64,000 nucleotides of DNA, taken from assembly GCA_001650955.1 (NCBI GenBank), contig LXYP01000029.1, positions 1-64,000 of the forward strand, given 5' to 3'. The translations under genes and the position numbers were made by a program. Of this stretch, positions 20,195 through 28,749 are shown piece by piece; position 1 is the stretch's first letter, and each line of letters starts with the position of its first letter. Source of the DNA: Sphingomonadales bacterium EhC05. GTDB lineage: Bacteria > Pseudomonadota > Alphaproteobacteria > Sphingomonadales > Sphingomonadaceae. Under the pieces are notes generated by a model. It was not told the origin of the DNA and did not search any database. It saw only the letters and a program-made list of their open reading frames with translations.

Positions 20195-21538
20195 TTAGAA
20201 GCTGAGGCGGGCGCCGACAGAGGCCGTCCAGCGGTCATAATCATACAGTCCGACATTGCTGTCGTTGCGGGTGTAACTGACTCGCGGCCGGACGCTTAAG
20301 ACATCGGTTATCCGATATCGCAGACCGATTGATCCGTCATATTGGATGTCCTTCCTGCCCTTTAGGAACAGCGGATCGCGGCTGTCATAATTTCGATATT
20401 CGATGCTTGCGCCTGCCATGAACGATGCCTTTTCGGTCACATTCCATTCGCCGCCAAGCTGAGCGTTGACGAAGCCATAGCTCAATTGATCTGCGCCAAT
20501 CCGGCGGGTTTCCTCCTTGCCGCCGCCGATGCCGCCATAGACAGTCTGATCTGCATAGGTGATTCTGCCAGAAAAACGTTCTGCGTCCTGCAATGGATTA
20601 TTGTCATAGTCGAGCCGGAAATATTGTCCGCTAACCGAGAGCGCGCGGTCATTGGACAGTCGCTTCGTATAGCGGATGTCGCCGCCAAAACTGGTGCGGA
20701 AGCCGTTTTGACCAAGGTAAAATCTTTGCGCTTGCCCGGACAATGAAATGACATCACCGCTGGCCAGACTATGGGAAAGCCCCATCGTCCCGACGATCGA
20801 TGCCTGATCAACGAAACGGCTGTCCACATTGTCGCGCCAGTTTCCAAGCAGCGAACCGAACAACCGTGTTTGCCGGCTTAGCGGAGTCGAGCCGGAAAGG
20901 CCGCTCTGAATTTGAAAAAAGCCTGCGTCTTGTTCGCGTGCGGCACCGTTAAGATTGGCCGGTCCCAAAAAGGCAAAGAGCGGCAATGTAATCGAGATCG
21001 CATCGGTGGCCGTGTTGATGTTGCTATCATAGCCGCCTTCAACGTCAAAATAGCCGGTGATTTCGGATGCACCTCCCGCAATTGCGATGTCAAGTTTGCG
21101 GACCAAGCCATCGATCCTGTTGCGCACTGGATCGGGGATCGAAGGGTCTCCGCGTACGGTTTCAAATTCGGCTCGCGCGGTATCGACATCGCCTGCCATT
21201 GCATATGCTCGCGCCAGTTCCGCTTGTGCTCTTGCATTGCGAGGTTGCTGAGCGATCACCCGTTGCAGAGCAATGATCGCCTCGCCATGGCGACCTGTCT
21301 CCAGTGCCGCAAGTCCCAAGGCAAAGTCATAGTCGGGATCGCCCGCATTTTGTCCGGCAATTGGAGACAGCAATTGATAGGCAGCTTCTGCTCCACCCGC
21401 GTAGATCTGCTCTAGCGCCTGAGCGACCATGGCGTCATTCTGATCACCGGTTTGCGCATGGACGCTATTGATTGGCGCAGCCGCTGCCATCATCGCCAGT
21501 GCAATTGCGGAAGCTTTGACGGCTTTCGAATAACCCAT
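20195..21538 (-). CDS. SLAM-like outer-membrane protein (TPR plus DUF560-type barrel)
   Basis: 447 residues. A signal peptide (to SVHAQ, about residue 29) precedes TPR-like repeats (about residues 35-150: ALGLAALETGRHGEA, RNARAQAELARAYAMAGD). The remainder is an aromatic/amphipathic beta-barrel ending in the outer-membrane C-terminal Phe. That is the layout of surface lipoprotein assembly modulators (SLAM, DUF560), which move lipoproteins or TbpB-like proteins to the cell surface. It is the first gene of the operon, with the FecR/TbpB-like protein next, which matches a transporter-substrate pair. Confidence 0.8.
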   Translation of the reverse strand: MGYSKAVKASAIALAMMAAAAPINSVHAQTGDQNDAMVAQALEQIYAGGAEAAYQLLSPIAGQNAGDPDYDFALGLAALETGRHGEAIIALQRVIAQQPRNARAQAELARAYAMAGDVDTARAEFETVRGDPSIPDPVRNRIDGLVRKLDIAIAGGASEITGYFDVEGGYDSNINTATDAISITLPLFAFLGPANLNGAAREQDAGFFQIQSGLSGSTPLSRQTRLFGSLLGNWRDNVDSRFVDQASIVGTMGLSHSLASGDVISLSGQAQRFYLGQNGFRTSFGGDIRYTKRLSNDRALSVSGQYFRLDYDNNPLQDAERFSGRITYADQTVYGGIGGGKEETRRIGADQLSYGFVNAQLGGEWNVTEKASFMAGASIEYRNYDSRDPLFLKGRKDIQYDGSIGLRYRITDVLSVRPRVSYTRNDSNVGLYDYDRWTASVGARLSF

Positions 21539-21962
21539 TACATTTCCCCGTCGAATATTCTTGTTTCGTCGGCATTCTTTCTACGGGAGTCGGCCTGAGC
21601 AGGCTTGTTACAAAGGCTGATAAAGCGATGACAAATTCTGTAACATTCATGTCTTGAGCCATTTGGGGTCGATGATATTTTCCAAGATCGAGGCCTGCGC
21701 ACGCTGTCATCCGCCCATGATGCAGATCCATTGCAACATCGAAATCTGGACAGCCGCTGGTCTGTAACGATCGCCAGCTGCTGTAACTGCCAAACTGACA
21801 GGAGCTTGGACTATCCTGTTGGCCGGGTTTTCCACTTCTTTTGGACGCTGAACTGTCTCTGTGCTGTTGCAAAAAGGCGCGATAAATAGCTGCCAACGCA
21901 TTTTGATCATTTTAGCGGTGATTCTGGTTCGAAACACTTGCAGCTGGCAGCGCTACTCTCCA

Positions 21963-21992
21963 TTGTCGTATTTTTGGGAATCGCTATATATT
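21963..21992 (+). promoter_or_regulatory. Candidate sigma-70 promoter upstream of hemA
   Basis: TTGTCG (21963-21968) is followed after 16 or 18 bases by TATATA or TATATT (21985-21992). Transcription would start near 22000 and run into the hairpin/T-tract at 22058-22086 and then hemA. Confidence 0.4.
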
Positions 21993-21999
21993 TGAGTTT

Positions 22000-22086
22000 G
22001 ATAGCTGCGTTGGCAGAATAAGTTCCTATATCGGTTTAGGGGGCTGATTTGCTTTCTGTTCCCGCTTGCAGCATGGGAACTTTTTT
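22000..22086 (+). ncRNA. Candidate small RNA or hemA attenuator leader
   Basis: About 87 nt lie between the promoter-like site and an intrinsic terminator made of GTTCCC (22058-22063), an 11-nt loop, GGGAAC (22075-22080) and T6. An upstream AAGTTCC (22020-22026) can pair with the same GGAACTT and so compete with the terminator stem, which is the geometry of an attenuator. A free-standing small RNA is the alternative. No known family was recognised. Confidence 0.4.
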
Positions 22087-22170
22087 CGTGATTCCATTTC
22101 GCGATTCTCGTCTTTGGCAATGGTCCATGGTTGAGCCGAAAGAAAAAAGATTTGAATAAGGAGTTTGGGC

Positions 22171-23391
22171 ATGGACTATGAGGCATTTTTTAGCAGTGAA
22201 CTAGATGCTGTGCGCGAAGAGGGGCGCTACCGGGTGTTCACCGAAATTGAACGCAAGGCCGGCTCCTATCCGCATGCCACTCGCTATGTTGAAAACGGCA
22301 CGACCGAGGTGACCGTTTGGTGCTCCAATGATTATCTCGGCATGGGCCAGCATCCCAAAGTTGCCGAAGCCATGCATCGTGTGATTGATGAATGCGGCGC
22401 CGGGGCAGGGGGCACGCGCAATATTTCTGGCACCAACCATCATCATGTGCTGCTCGAGAATGAATTGGCTGACCTTCACAAAAAGGAAGACGCGCTGATT
22501 TTTACGTCTGGCTATGTATCCAACTGGGCTGCGCTCGGGACACTGGCTTCCCGGATCCCCAATTGTGTCGTACTATCTGATGCGTTGAATCATGCCTCGA
22601 TGATTGAGGGCATTCGGCACAGCCGCGCAAAATGCATTGTTTTCGAACATAATTCACCTGAAGATCTCGACCGCAAGTTGAGTGAGCTTGATCCCGACCA
22701 ACCCAAGCTGGTCGCGTTCGAAAGCGTCTATTCGATGGATGGTGATATCGCTCCAATCGCAGAAATTCTCGACGTCTGCGAGAAGCATAATGCGATGAGC
22801 TATATCGACGAAGTCCATGCTGTCGGACTCTACGGACCGCGCGGCGGCGGCGTCGCCGAACGCGAAGGCCTGATGGACCGGATCACGGTCATCGAAGGCA
22901 CGCTGGGCAAGGCATTTGGCGTGATGGGCGGCTATATCGCGGCTTCTAAAGATTTGTGCGATTATATCCGTACTTTTTCCAGCGGCTTTATTTTCACGAC
23001 CGCCATTCCTCCGGCAATAGCAGCTGGCGCCTGCGCGAGCATCAAGCATTTGAAGGAAAGCAATGACGAGCGGGACATGCACAAGGAACGTGTGGAAACC
23101 GTCCGTAAGGCGCTAGATCGCATGGGCATCCCGCACTTGCCAAACCCCAGTCACATCATCCCGGTGATGGTCGGTGACCCGCATAAGGCCAAATTTATCA
23201 GCGACTGGTTGATGGATAATCACGGTATCTATGTCCAGCCGATCAACTATCCGACGGTGCCGCGCGGAACAGAGCGGCTGCGGATTACGCCTTCACCGGT
23301 CCATAGTGATGGTGATATTGATCAGTTGATTACGGCGCTCAGTGAAATCTGGTCGCAATGCGAATTGGCTCGGAAAGAAATGGCGGCCTGA
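22171..23391 (+). CDS. hemA: 5-aminolevulinate synthase
   Basis: 406 residues. It condenses glycine and succinyl-CoA to 5-aminolevulinate, the first step of haem synthesis by the C4 (Shemin) route typical of alphaproteobacteria. The protein has the alpha-oxoamine synthase fold: an N-terminal [11 protein letters not shown] motif, GTRNISGTN, the cofactor Asp/His region ([10 protein letters not shown]), and the PLP lysine Lys247 in [15 protein letters not shown]. Its length is normal. The ATG at 22171 is chosen because AAGGAG lies 7 nt upstream. It is probably transcribed alone; a shared terminator follows. A leader hairpin upstream could make expression conditional. Confidence 0.98.
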   Translation: MDYEAFFSSELDAVREEGRYRVFTEIERKAGSYPHATRYVENGTTEVTVWCSNDYLGMGQHPKVAEAMHRVIDECGAGAGGTRNISGTNHHHVLLENELADLHKKEDALIFTSGYVSNWAALGTLASRIPNCVVLSDALNHASMIEGIRHSRAKCIVFEHNSPEDLDRKLSELDPDQPKLVAFESVYSMDGDIAPIAEILDVCEKHNAMSYIDEVHAVGLYGPRGGGVAEREGLMDRITVIEGTLGKAFGVMGGYIAASKDLCDYIRTFSSGFIFTTAIPPAIAAGACASIKHLKESNDERDMHKERVETVRKALDRMGIPHLPNPSHIIPVMVGDPHKAKFISDWLMDNHGIYVQPINYPTVPRGTERLRITPSPVHSDGDIDQLITALSEIWSQCELARKEMAA

Positions 23392-23410
23392 GACTGAACT
23401 GATGTCAAAA

Positions 23411-23437
23411 AAGAGGCCGGGACTATCCCAGCCTCTT
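23411..23437. terminator. Shared terminator between hemA and cytochrome c
   Basis: AAGAGGC (23411-23417) pairs with GCCTCTT (23431-23437), with a further GGGA/TCCC pairing inside. A run of A on the left gives a U-tract for the leftward cytochrome gene. It sits between the convergent hemA and cytochrome genes. Confidence 0.75.
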
Positions 23438-23457
23438 GGATTTGATTTGCATTTGGA

Positions 23458-23982
23458 TCAGCTGGGATCTTTCAGATAGGCGATCAAGTCAGCACGTTTC
23501 TGTGCGTCAGGTATGCCTCCGAAGATCATCCTCGTTTTCGGGATGACGCGCTGAGGATTTTCGAGATATTGAAACATTTTTTCTTCGGTCCAGGTGATTC
23601 CGCTGTTTTTATTTGCATCGGTATATTTGAACCCTGCTACAGAACCGGCTGGCGAGCCGATGATTCCGGCGAGAGATGATCCGATCCGGTTGATGCCTGG
23701 ATCGGTCACATGGCAGGTACGACACTGGGCGAAGACACGTTTCCCAGACGCTGAATCACCTGTCAGACTGGCATAATCCACGCCGTCCAGAGTCGCGATA
23801 TCATCCGCAGCTGGTGGTCCGGTCTCTACCGGTGCAGCCTTGATATCAGGTGCTGCCGCAGCTTCGGATGTTTGATTTTCGGAGGAGGGTGCGGGTTCGC
23901 TTGATTCAGAACCGCCACCAGAACAGGCCGCCACCAATGCAGACAGAGCGACCGTTGCTACGATTGTCTTCATTCTGACCAT
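23458..23982 (-). CDS. Lipoprotein-type class I cytochrome c
   Basis: 174 residues. The signal segment ends in a lipobox (LVAAC at about Cys20) followed by a Gly/Ser/Glu/Pro-rich linker. The haem domain has CRTCH (Cys87, Cys90, His91) and an axial-ligand Met152 in PKTRMIF, as in cytochrome c2/c552-type carriers. It would shuttle electrons at the periplasmic face of the inner membrane while tethered by the lipid. Start: ATG with AGGAG 5 nt upstream. It is a single gene ending at the terminator shared with hemA. Confidence 0.93.
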   Translation of the reverse strand: MVRMKTIVATVALSALVAACSGGGSESSEPAPSSENQTSEAAAAPDIKAAPVETGPPAADDIATLDGVDYASLTGDSASGKRVFAQCRTCHVTDPGINRIGSSLAGIIGSPAGSVAGFKYTDANKNSGITWTEEKMFQYLENPQRVIPKTRMIFGGIPDAQKRADLIAYLKDPS

Positions 23983-24257
23983 ATATTCTCCTATCGGGCT
24001 ATATTAACAATTTAATCAACGCCTTACTCATTTAAGCCAGCCGAAATTGGAATGAAAGAAGCTTTTCCGACGAGATTTTCAAGCGATTGAAATATGGCCT
24101 TTTTTACTTTCGTTTCAGCGAGCATTTTGTCGCGAATAGCAAATCGCTGATCGAGAGTTTCTCGCGCCCGTCGAAAGAGATGTTTGTCGCGCCTGGCTGC
24201 CGTCCGGAAGTCAATTTGCAGAGCCTAAAAATTCTACCTGAGAATATTGCGGCCTGA

Positions 24258-26012
24258 CTAATTGTAAACTTCAATCTCCAGATTTTCATATTGGGCCTTC
24301 AGTTGCAGAGCCAAATAGCGAGAATAGAAGCGGGATTGCTGCAGATTGCCGCCGTGGAACCAAAGCCCTTCCTGCGCCGTAGGTTTCCACATATTGCGCA
24401 GTTCACCTTCCCATGGTCCCGGATCGCCTCTGGTTCCCGAGCCATATCCCCAACATTTTCCAATCCGTTCAGCCACTTCCGGTGAGATCAGGCGCTTGAC
24501 CCATTCTTCCATGGATCCAAAACCAGTGGCATAGATGATCACATCGGCCGGCAATTTGGTCCCGTCACTCAACAGCACGCTGTCGCTTGTCAGCCGCTCG
24601 ATTGCGACGCCCGATTTCAATGCGATCCGGCCATCTGCAACCATTGCCGAGGCCCCGACGTCGATATAATATCCCGATCCGGTGCGCAGATATTTCATGA
24701 ACAACCCGGTGCCATCTTCGCCGAAATCGAGTTGGAAACCAACTTGCGCAAGCGTCTCGTAGAAATCCGCATCGGCGACTGCGACATGGTCCCACATCTG
24801 CTTCTGCATCTGCTCGCTCATCCGCAACGGCATGGAAGCATTGAGGAAATCTGCCCGTTCTGTGGTCAGTCCTTGTTCAACCGCTTCTTCGGAATAGAGC
24901 GGACGAGCCATTTTGCTATTGGTTTCTCCGCGCAAAATCAAGGTCGACGATCGCTGGATCATCGTTGGTTTAACGCCATTTTCGACGAGATCCGCACAAA
25001 TGTCATGGGCGCTGTTATTGGCTCCGATGACGACGACATTCTTGTCGGAAAATGCCTCCCCGCTGGTAAATTCGCTGGAATGATATTGCTCACCGGCAAA
25101 TGTCGATGCGCCATCGAATTCGGGCTTGCGGGGGAAGCCGGCATTGCCAACCGCCATCACCAGATGGGCGGGGTGTAATTCGATTGTTTCGCCGTCGCGT
25201 TGGACAGTGACGTTCCAACAAGCGCGGTCCTGATTATAGGAAGCTGCGCTAAATTCGGTGCTATTCCAGATATTTAGATCCATGATCTTGGCATAGGATT
25301 CGAGGAAATCACCGAGCTTGTCTTTGGGCGTGTAGATCGGCCAGCTTTCAGGGAAGGGCAGATAGGGCATGTGATCATACCAGACCGGATCATGGAGGGT
25401 GAGGGACTTGTACCGGGCGCGCCATTGGTCGCCGGACCGGTGATGGCGATCAACGATCAATGTCGGGACATTTTGCACTTTCAGACGCGCGCCGAGCGCC
25501 AGACCACCCTGGCCGCCGCCGACGATGAGGACATAAGGTTGCACCTCCTCGCCAAGACTGGCCTGTTCGGCATGTTGGCGGTCGCGCCAATTGCGCTTGT
25601 CGCCATCATTATAAAGGCCGGTTTCACGCAGTTTTCCAGTTGGTTCAGGATGTTCGTGGAGGTCTTGAAGAGCAGTCAGCAGAGTTAGCGCCAGGCCTTC
25701 TTCGAGGCGCAAATAGGCTTTGCATTTTCCAACATTGGTCTCGAACAGCAGCCAACCCTCCGCGGCACTTTCGCCGCTTTCAACCCGCCAGTTGCGGGGT
25801 TCAATTTTCGCCAGAGTCGCATTCAGCATCGCATGAATATCGCCTGGACTCTCACAGGTTTTGATCGTCCAGGTAAATGCCAGAACATCCCGCCAAGCGC
25901 CATTGTCCGCGAAAAGCGCGCTGGCAGCCTGAATATCATTGCGGTCCAGCGCGGCCGAAAATCTGTCTACCCAATGATGGATATCTGGGCCCGTCAATTC
26001 TGTTTCTGCCAT
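24258..26012 (-). CDS. Flavin-containing monooxygenase with N-terminal NTF2-like domain
   Basis: 584 residues from the ATG at 26012 (an in-frame TTG lies 12 nt further up). Residues about 10-130 form a SnoaL/NTF2-like domain (VDRFSAALDRNDIQAASAL). Then comes an FAD-binding GGGQGGLALGARL motif near residue 170, a second nucleotide-binding site VVVIGANNSAHDI, and a late IYATGFGSMEEWV, which matches the ATG motif of flavin monooxygenases. Such enzymes oxygenate small substrates with NADPH; the substrate is not evident. The aldolase gene is divergent and begins about 200 bp away. Confidence 0.88.
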   Translation of the reverse strand: MAETELTGPDIHHWVDRFSAALDRNDIQAASALFADNGAWRDVLAFTWTIKTCESPGDIHAMLNATLAKIEPRNWRVESGESAAEGWLLFETNVGKCKAYLRLEEGLALTLLTALQDLHEHPEPTGKLRETGLYNDGDKRNWRDRQHAEQASLGEEVQPYVLIVGGGQGGLALGARLKVQNVPTLIVDRHHRSGDQWRARYKSLTLHDPVWYDHMPYLPFPESWPIYTPKDKLGDFLESYAKIMDLNIWNSTEFSAASYNQDRACWNVTVQRDGETIELHPAHLVMAVGNAGFPRKPEFDGASTFAGEQYHSSEFTSGEAFSDKNVVVIGANNSAHDICADLVENGVKPTMIQRSSTLILRGETNSKMARPLYSEEAVEQGLTTERADFLNASMPLRMSEQMQKQMWDHVAVADADFYETLAQVGFQLDFGEDGTGLFMKYLRTGSGYYIDVGASAMVADGRIALKSGVAIERLTSDSVLLSDGTKLPADVIIYATGFGSMEEWVKRLISPEVAERIGKCWGYGSGTRGDPGPWEGELRNMWKPTAQEGLWFHGGNLQQSRFYSRYLALQLKAQYENLEIEVYN

Positions 26013-26208
26013 TAGATTTCTCAATATGAAAGATGGTTAGATGCACCGATGTGCGTGCTCGCCATTATCTTGTCCACTGGGATTTTCTACAGCATCCCGA
26101 TTATTTGAGCTGTGCTGCTTCTCCCCTCCATATCGAATGTTGCGATCCGCCAGATTCCGTGCGAAGATCGGCCAACGATCAAATAAAACTGCGGCAGAGG
26201 AACTCATT

Positions 26209-27051
26209 ATGGCAACAGCAATTCAACCCACCGACAATGCCATGAGCGTCGGCGCAGGCTTCGCGATTGCAGACCCTCAAGAAGTCGAACGCGTGGAAGG
26301 CAAGGTTTCTGATGCTGAATGGCAAATTCGATGCGAGCTTGCGGCGACTTATCGTCTGTGTGCAATGCACGCTTGGACGGATCTGGTGTTTACCCATATT
26401 TCGGCAAGACTGCCGGATGAGGATGGCGAAGAACGCTTTCTCATCAACCCTTATGGCGTGATGTTTGACGAGATGACCGCATCGGCTTTGGTCAAGATTG
26501 ATCTGGATGGCAACATCAAGCAGGAGACCTCTTATTTTACCAATCCGGCGGGCTTTACCATCCACAGCGCCGTGCACAGCGCCCGCGAAGATGCGGGCTG
26601 TGTGATCCATGTCCACACGCCCTACGGCATCGCGGTTTCAGTCCAGAAGGAAGGACTCAGGCGCTACACCCAGTTTTCCATGCAGGTGCATGACGATGTC
26701 GCCTATCACGACTATGAAGGCATTGCCCTTGATCTCGAAGAGCGTGACCGGCTGATCAATGATCTCGGAGAAAAAAGTCTTTTGATCCTCCGCAATCATG
26801 GCACGCTGACGATGGGCCCGAATTGTGCGATCGCATTCTTGCGGATGTATTTTCTCGAGAATGCTTGCAAAACCCAGATATTGGCACAATCGGTTGGCGG
26901 GGCAGAGCATCTGCATGAAGAGAGCGAAGATATGGGCCACCGAGTCTATCAGCAGGGCGCAGCAGCCTTCCAGCAAGGCTTTGGCGATAATTTGATCTGG
27001 CCTGGTCTGATGCGTAAACTGAAGCGGACCAATCCCGGTTTTGACTATTGA
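26209..27051 (+). CDS. Class II aldolase/adducin-family protein
   Basis: 280 residues. The start at 26209 is chosen for the AGAGGA site upstream and because the preceding in-frame codons look non-coding. The core carries the Zn-site histidines of the family (IHVHTPYG, then LRNHGTLTMG) and the typical FLRMYFLENACKTQ helix. Family members cleave or isomerise sugar phosphates or act on hydroxy-acid derivatives; the substrate is unknown. It ends 3 bp from the end of the convergent DUF6969-like gene. Confidence 0.9.
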   Translation: MATAIQPTDNAMSVGAGFAIADPQEVERVEGKVSDAEWQIRCELAATYRLCAMHAWTDLVFTHISARLPDEDGEERFLINPYGVMFDEMTASALVKIDLDGNIKQETSYFTNPAGFTIHSAVHSAREDAGCVIHVHTPYGIAVSVQKEGLRRYTQFSMQVHDDVAYHDYEGIALDLEERDRLINDLGEKSLLILRNHGTLTMGPNCAIAFLRMYFLENACKTQILAQSVGGAEHLHEESEDMGHRVYQQGAAAFQQGFGDNLIWPGLMRKLKRTNPGFDY

Positions 27052-27054
27052 AGC

Positions 27055-27681
27055 CTAGAGATCAAAGGCCTGCCGCGACAGGATCTCGACTTTCTTATTT
27101 TCAAATACGGCAGAGCCGAGCTCATGCTTCTTTTCCATGAGCAGGGCATCCCGCTGCTCGACCATCTCGATGATCGGATCGTGAAATTGTTGTACCGCAG
27201 CGGTTAGCCAGTCGTTGACCAAAGGGTCACCCCGCGCACCGGTCATGTCAAATTGCTTCAACTTGGCGGCAATTGCCGATGCCGGCATCATATATTCGTA
27301 GGTCACCCAATAGTTGGTGGTGAACCAGCTGAGCGGCATGCCATCAAGGCCAAAGCTGAGCGCGCCAAAATGGACGACGCCTTGGGTCTTCTTGCCATTG
27401 GGCAGTTTGGCGGGCGGCTGATAATAAGGTTCGACATCATCGAACATTTCGAGCGGCAGGAACAGGTGAAAATGACCATGTTCGCCTTCCTCGCGTTCTT
27501 CCGGTTTGTGCGCATGGTAAAACCAGCGCGACTTGTTACCCGGCGCGACACAATCCCCTTGGGGATAATGTTGATATTGAACGAAAGGGGCGTCTGCCGG
27601 TACCACTCTGGGTACTAGCGAGACGCCCTCCTTAGCTATTTGGCTTGTAAGCTCAAACAGCCTTTCTAATGCATTTTCCAA
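27055..27681 (-). CDS. DUF6969-like protein with a His-rich motif, TTG start
   Basis: 208 residues, no signal peptide, so cytoplasmic. A dense histidine cluster lies at His56, His58, His68, His70 and His72 (FYHAHKP, then EHGHFHLFLP), a likely metal site of a cupin-like or hydrolase-like fold. It follows the Ala/Cys peptide gene by 17 nt on the same strand, so the two are probably co-transcribed. The only usable start is TTG (next Met is residue 77; an in-frame stop lies 12 nt upstream of the TTG). No clear ribosome site precedes it, so translation is probably low relative to the peptide. I recognise the family as uncharacterised; an enzymatic role is inference. Confidence 0.75.
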   Translation of the reverse strand: MENALERLFELTSQIAKEGVSLVPRVVPADAPFVQYQHYPQGDCVAPGNKSRWFYHAHKPEEREEGEHGHFHLFLPLEMFDDVEPYYQPPAKLPNGKKTQGVVHFGALSFGLDGMPLSWFTTNYWVTYEYMMPASAIAAKLKQFDMTGARGDPLVNDWLTAAVQQFHDPIIEMVEQRDALLMEKKHELGSAVFENKKVEILSRQAFDL

Positions 27682-27682
27682 T

Positions 27683-27709
27683 GCTGAATAAGCTTAGCTT
27701 ATTCGGTAA
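27683..27709. promoter_or_regulatory. Intercistronic inverted repeat
   Basis: A 9-bp palindrome, GAATAAGCT and AGCTTATTC with one base between, covers the stop codon of the Ala/Cys peptide gene and lies just before the TTG start of the DUF6969-like gene. As RNA it would form a 7-bp hairpin with a 5-nt loop. It could reduce read-through or translation of the downstream gene. Confidence 0.5.
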
Positions 27710-27995
27710 CTGCGTCTGCAGCTGCACAAGCAGCATCGCCAGCAGCACAAGCAGCGGCACATGCAGCATCACCAGCGGCACAGCCAGCAGCACATGCAGC
27801 TTCGCCAGCAGCACATGCAGCTTCGCCAGCAGCACAAGCAGCTTCGTCAGCGGCACAGCCAGCAGCACAAGCAGCACATTCGGCTACTGCTGCAGCGTCT
27901 TCAGCTTGTTCTGCACATGCAGAAAGAGCAGGAACAGCAAGTGCAAGACCGCCAGCTACAGCGAGCATTTTGCGGAAATTTGTTTCGGTAGTCAT
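27699..27995 (-). CDS. Secreted Ala/Cys-repeat peptide with a one-faced cysteine stripe
   Basis: 98 residues. A signal segment (residues 8-26) ends in a lipobox-like LSAC (Cys27). The mature part is almost only Ala, Cys, Gly, Glu and Asp in repeats of AACAAGEA/AACAAGDA type. Cysteines sit at 40, 43, 47, 54, 61, 68, 72, 79, 83 and 90, with spacings of 3, 4 or 7. At 100 degrees per residue all ten fall within an 80-degree arc of an alpha helix, with the acidic residues on or beside the same face. That suggests thiol-based metal binding or covalent modification. It is first in an operon with a His-rich cytoplasmic protein. A ribosome site (AAAGGGGA) precedes the ATG. No family is recognised. Confidence 0.8.
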   Translation of the reverse strand: MTTETNFRKMLAVAGGLALAVPALSACAEQAEDAAAVAECAACAAGCAADEAACAAGEAACAAGEAACAAGCAAGDAACAAACAAGDAACAAADAVTE

Positions 27996-28168
27996 TTAAA
28001 ATATCCCCTTTGGATGAACTAGACTTGCCCCTTTATTCGCAAACGGGTCAGCAAGGCAAGCCCATTTCGTAAATATTGCATTAATCCGGCGGGTTTCTGT
28101 CGATATTTGACCTGAAATCACCAGTTTGAAATGTAAAATCGCGTACCTCAGGCAAATCGGTTGATCTG

Positions 28169-28582
28169 CTATTTCTCTACTCCGCGAATCTTGCCCCATT
28201 GGCGCGCCACAGTATAACCCAGATAGCCGGTACCGAAGAGCGCGTAGAGCGGCTCAGGTATGCCCGCCAGATAGACGTTCATCCCGGTGGCAATATCCCG
28301 CGCGGCTTCGGGACGGACCGCAGCGATCAAGCCCATCGGGATAGACCAGAGCAACAGCAGGTACATGACATAGAGAAAGCTCGGGCGCGCCCGGCTGGTC
28401 CATGGGTCCGGTGAGCGGGCCTCGGCCAATATCGCCGACATCTGAACTTGCAGCTGGTTGAGTTCCTGACTGCCTTCCAGCTTGAGCAGTTCCAGCTTGG
28501 CCTGATCACGCGCCTGCTGATCAGGAATGATTTTGTCGATAATTTTGGAAACAGGTCCGATAAGGGCAGAGAGAAGGGACAT
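28169..28582 (-). CDS. 3TM-type holin (gene-transfer-agent lysis family)
   Basis: 137 residues from the internal Met at 28582, which has GAAAGGA upstream. An N-terminal helix (PVSKIIDKIIPDQQARDQAK) and coiled coil are followed by PDPWTSRARPSFLYVMYLLLLW and two further hydrophobic segments, matching the GTA_holin_3TM family. In Rhodobacter and relatives this holin releases gene transfer agents by letting the endolysin through the inner membrane. A truncated GH108 endolysin lies just upstream in the same direction, as expected for a lysis module. Confidence 0.85.
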   Translation of the reverse strand: MSLLSALIGPVSKIIDKIIPDQQARDQAKLELLKLEGSQELNQLQVQMSAILAEARSPDPWTSRARPSFLYVMYLLLLWSIPMGLIAAVRPEAARDIATGMNVYLAGIPEPLYALFGTGYLGYTVARQWGKIRGVEK

Positions 28583-28749
28583 GGGGACAATTCCTTTCGT
28601 GGGATATGCAGATTTCAAAATGGTCAAAGTTAGTCAAAGTTAGGGCCAAGACAGGTTTGATATTCGCGAGAGATCGTGAAATGAAACGGGATATTATCGG
28701 CGAAGCTGACAAAGCTGACATAGTTAGGGAAAAATATACGGCCCCGGGT

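Larger units (their letters stand above)
21539..22170. other. 632-bp gene-free region upstream of hemA
   Basis: No convincing coding frame is seen. The left part is the divergent upstream region of the SLAM operon. The right part holds a promoter-like sequence near 21963-21992, a hairpin with a T6 tract at 22058-22086 and the hemA ribosome site (AAGGAG, 22158-22163). Confidence 0.7.

Noticed and set aside
27720-27890. CRISPR-like regular short repeats
   Set aside because: The repeated bases encode the AACAAGEA/D units of the Ala/Cys peptide in one frame; the repeats have no constant length or unique spacers.
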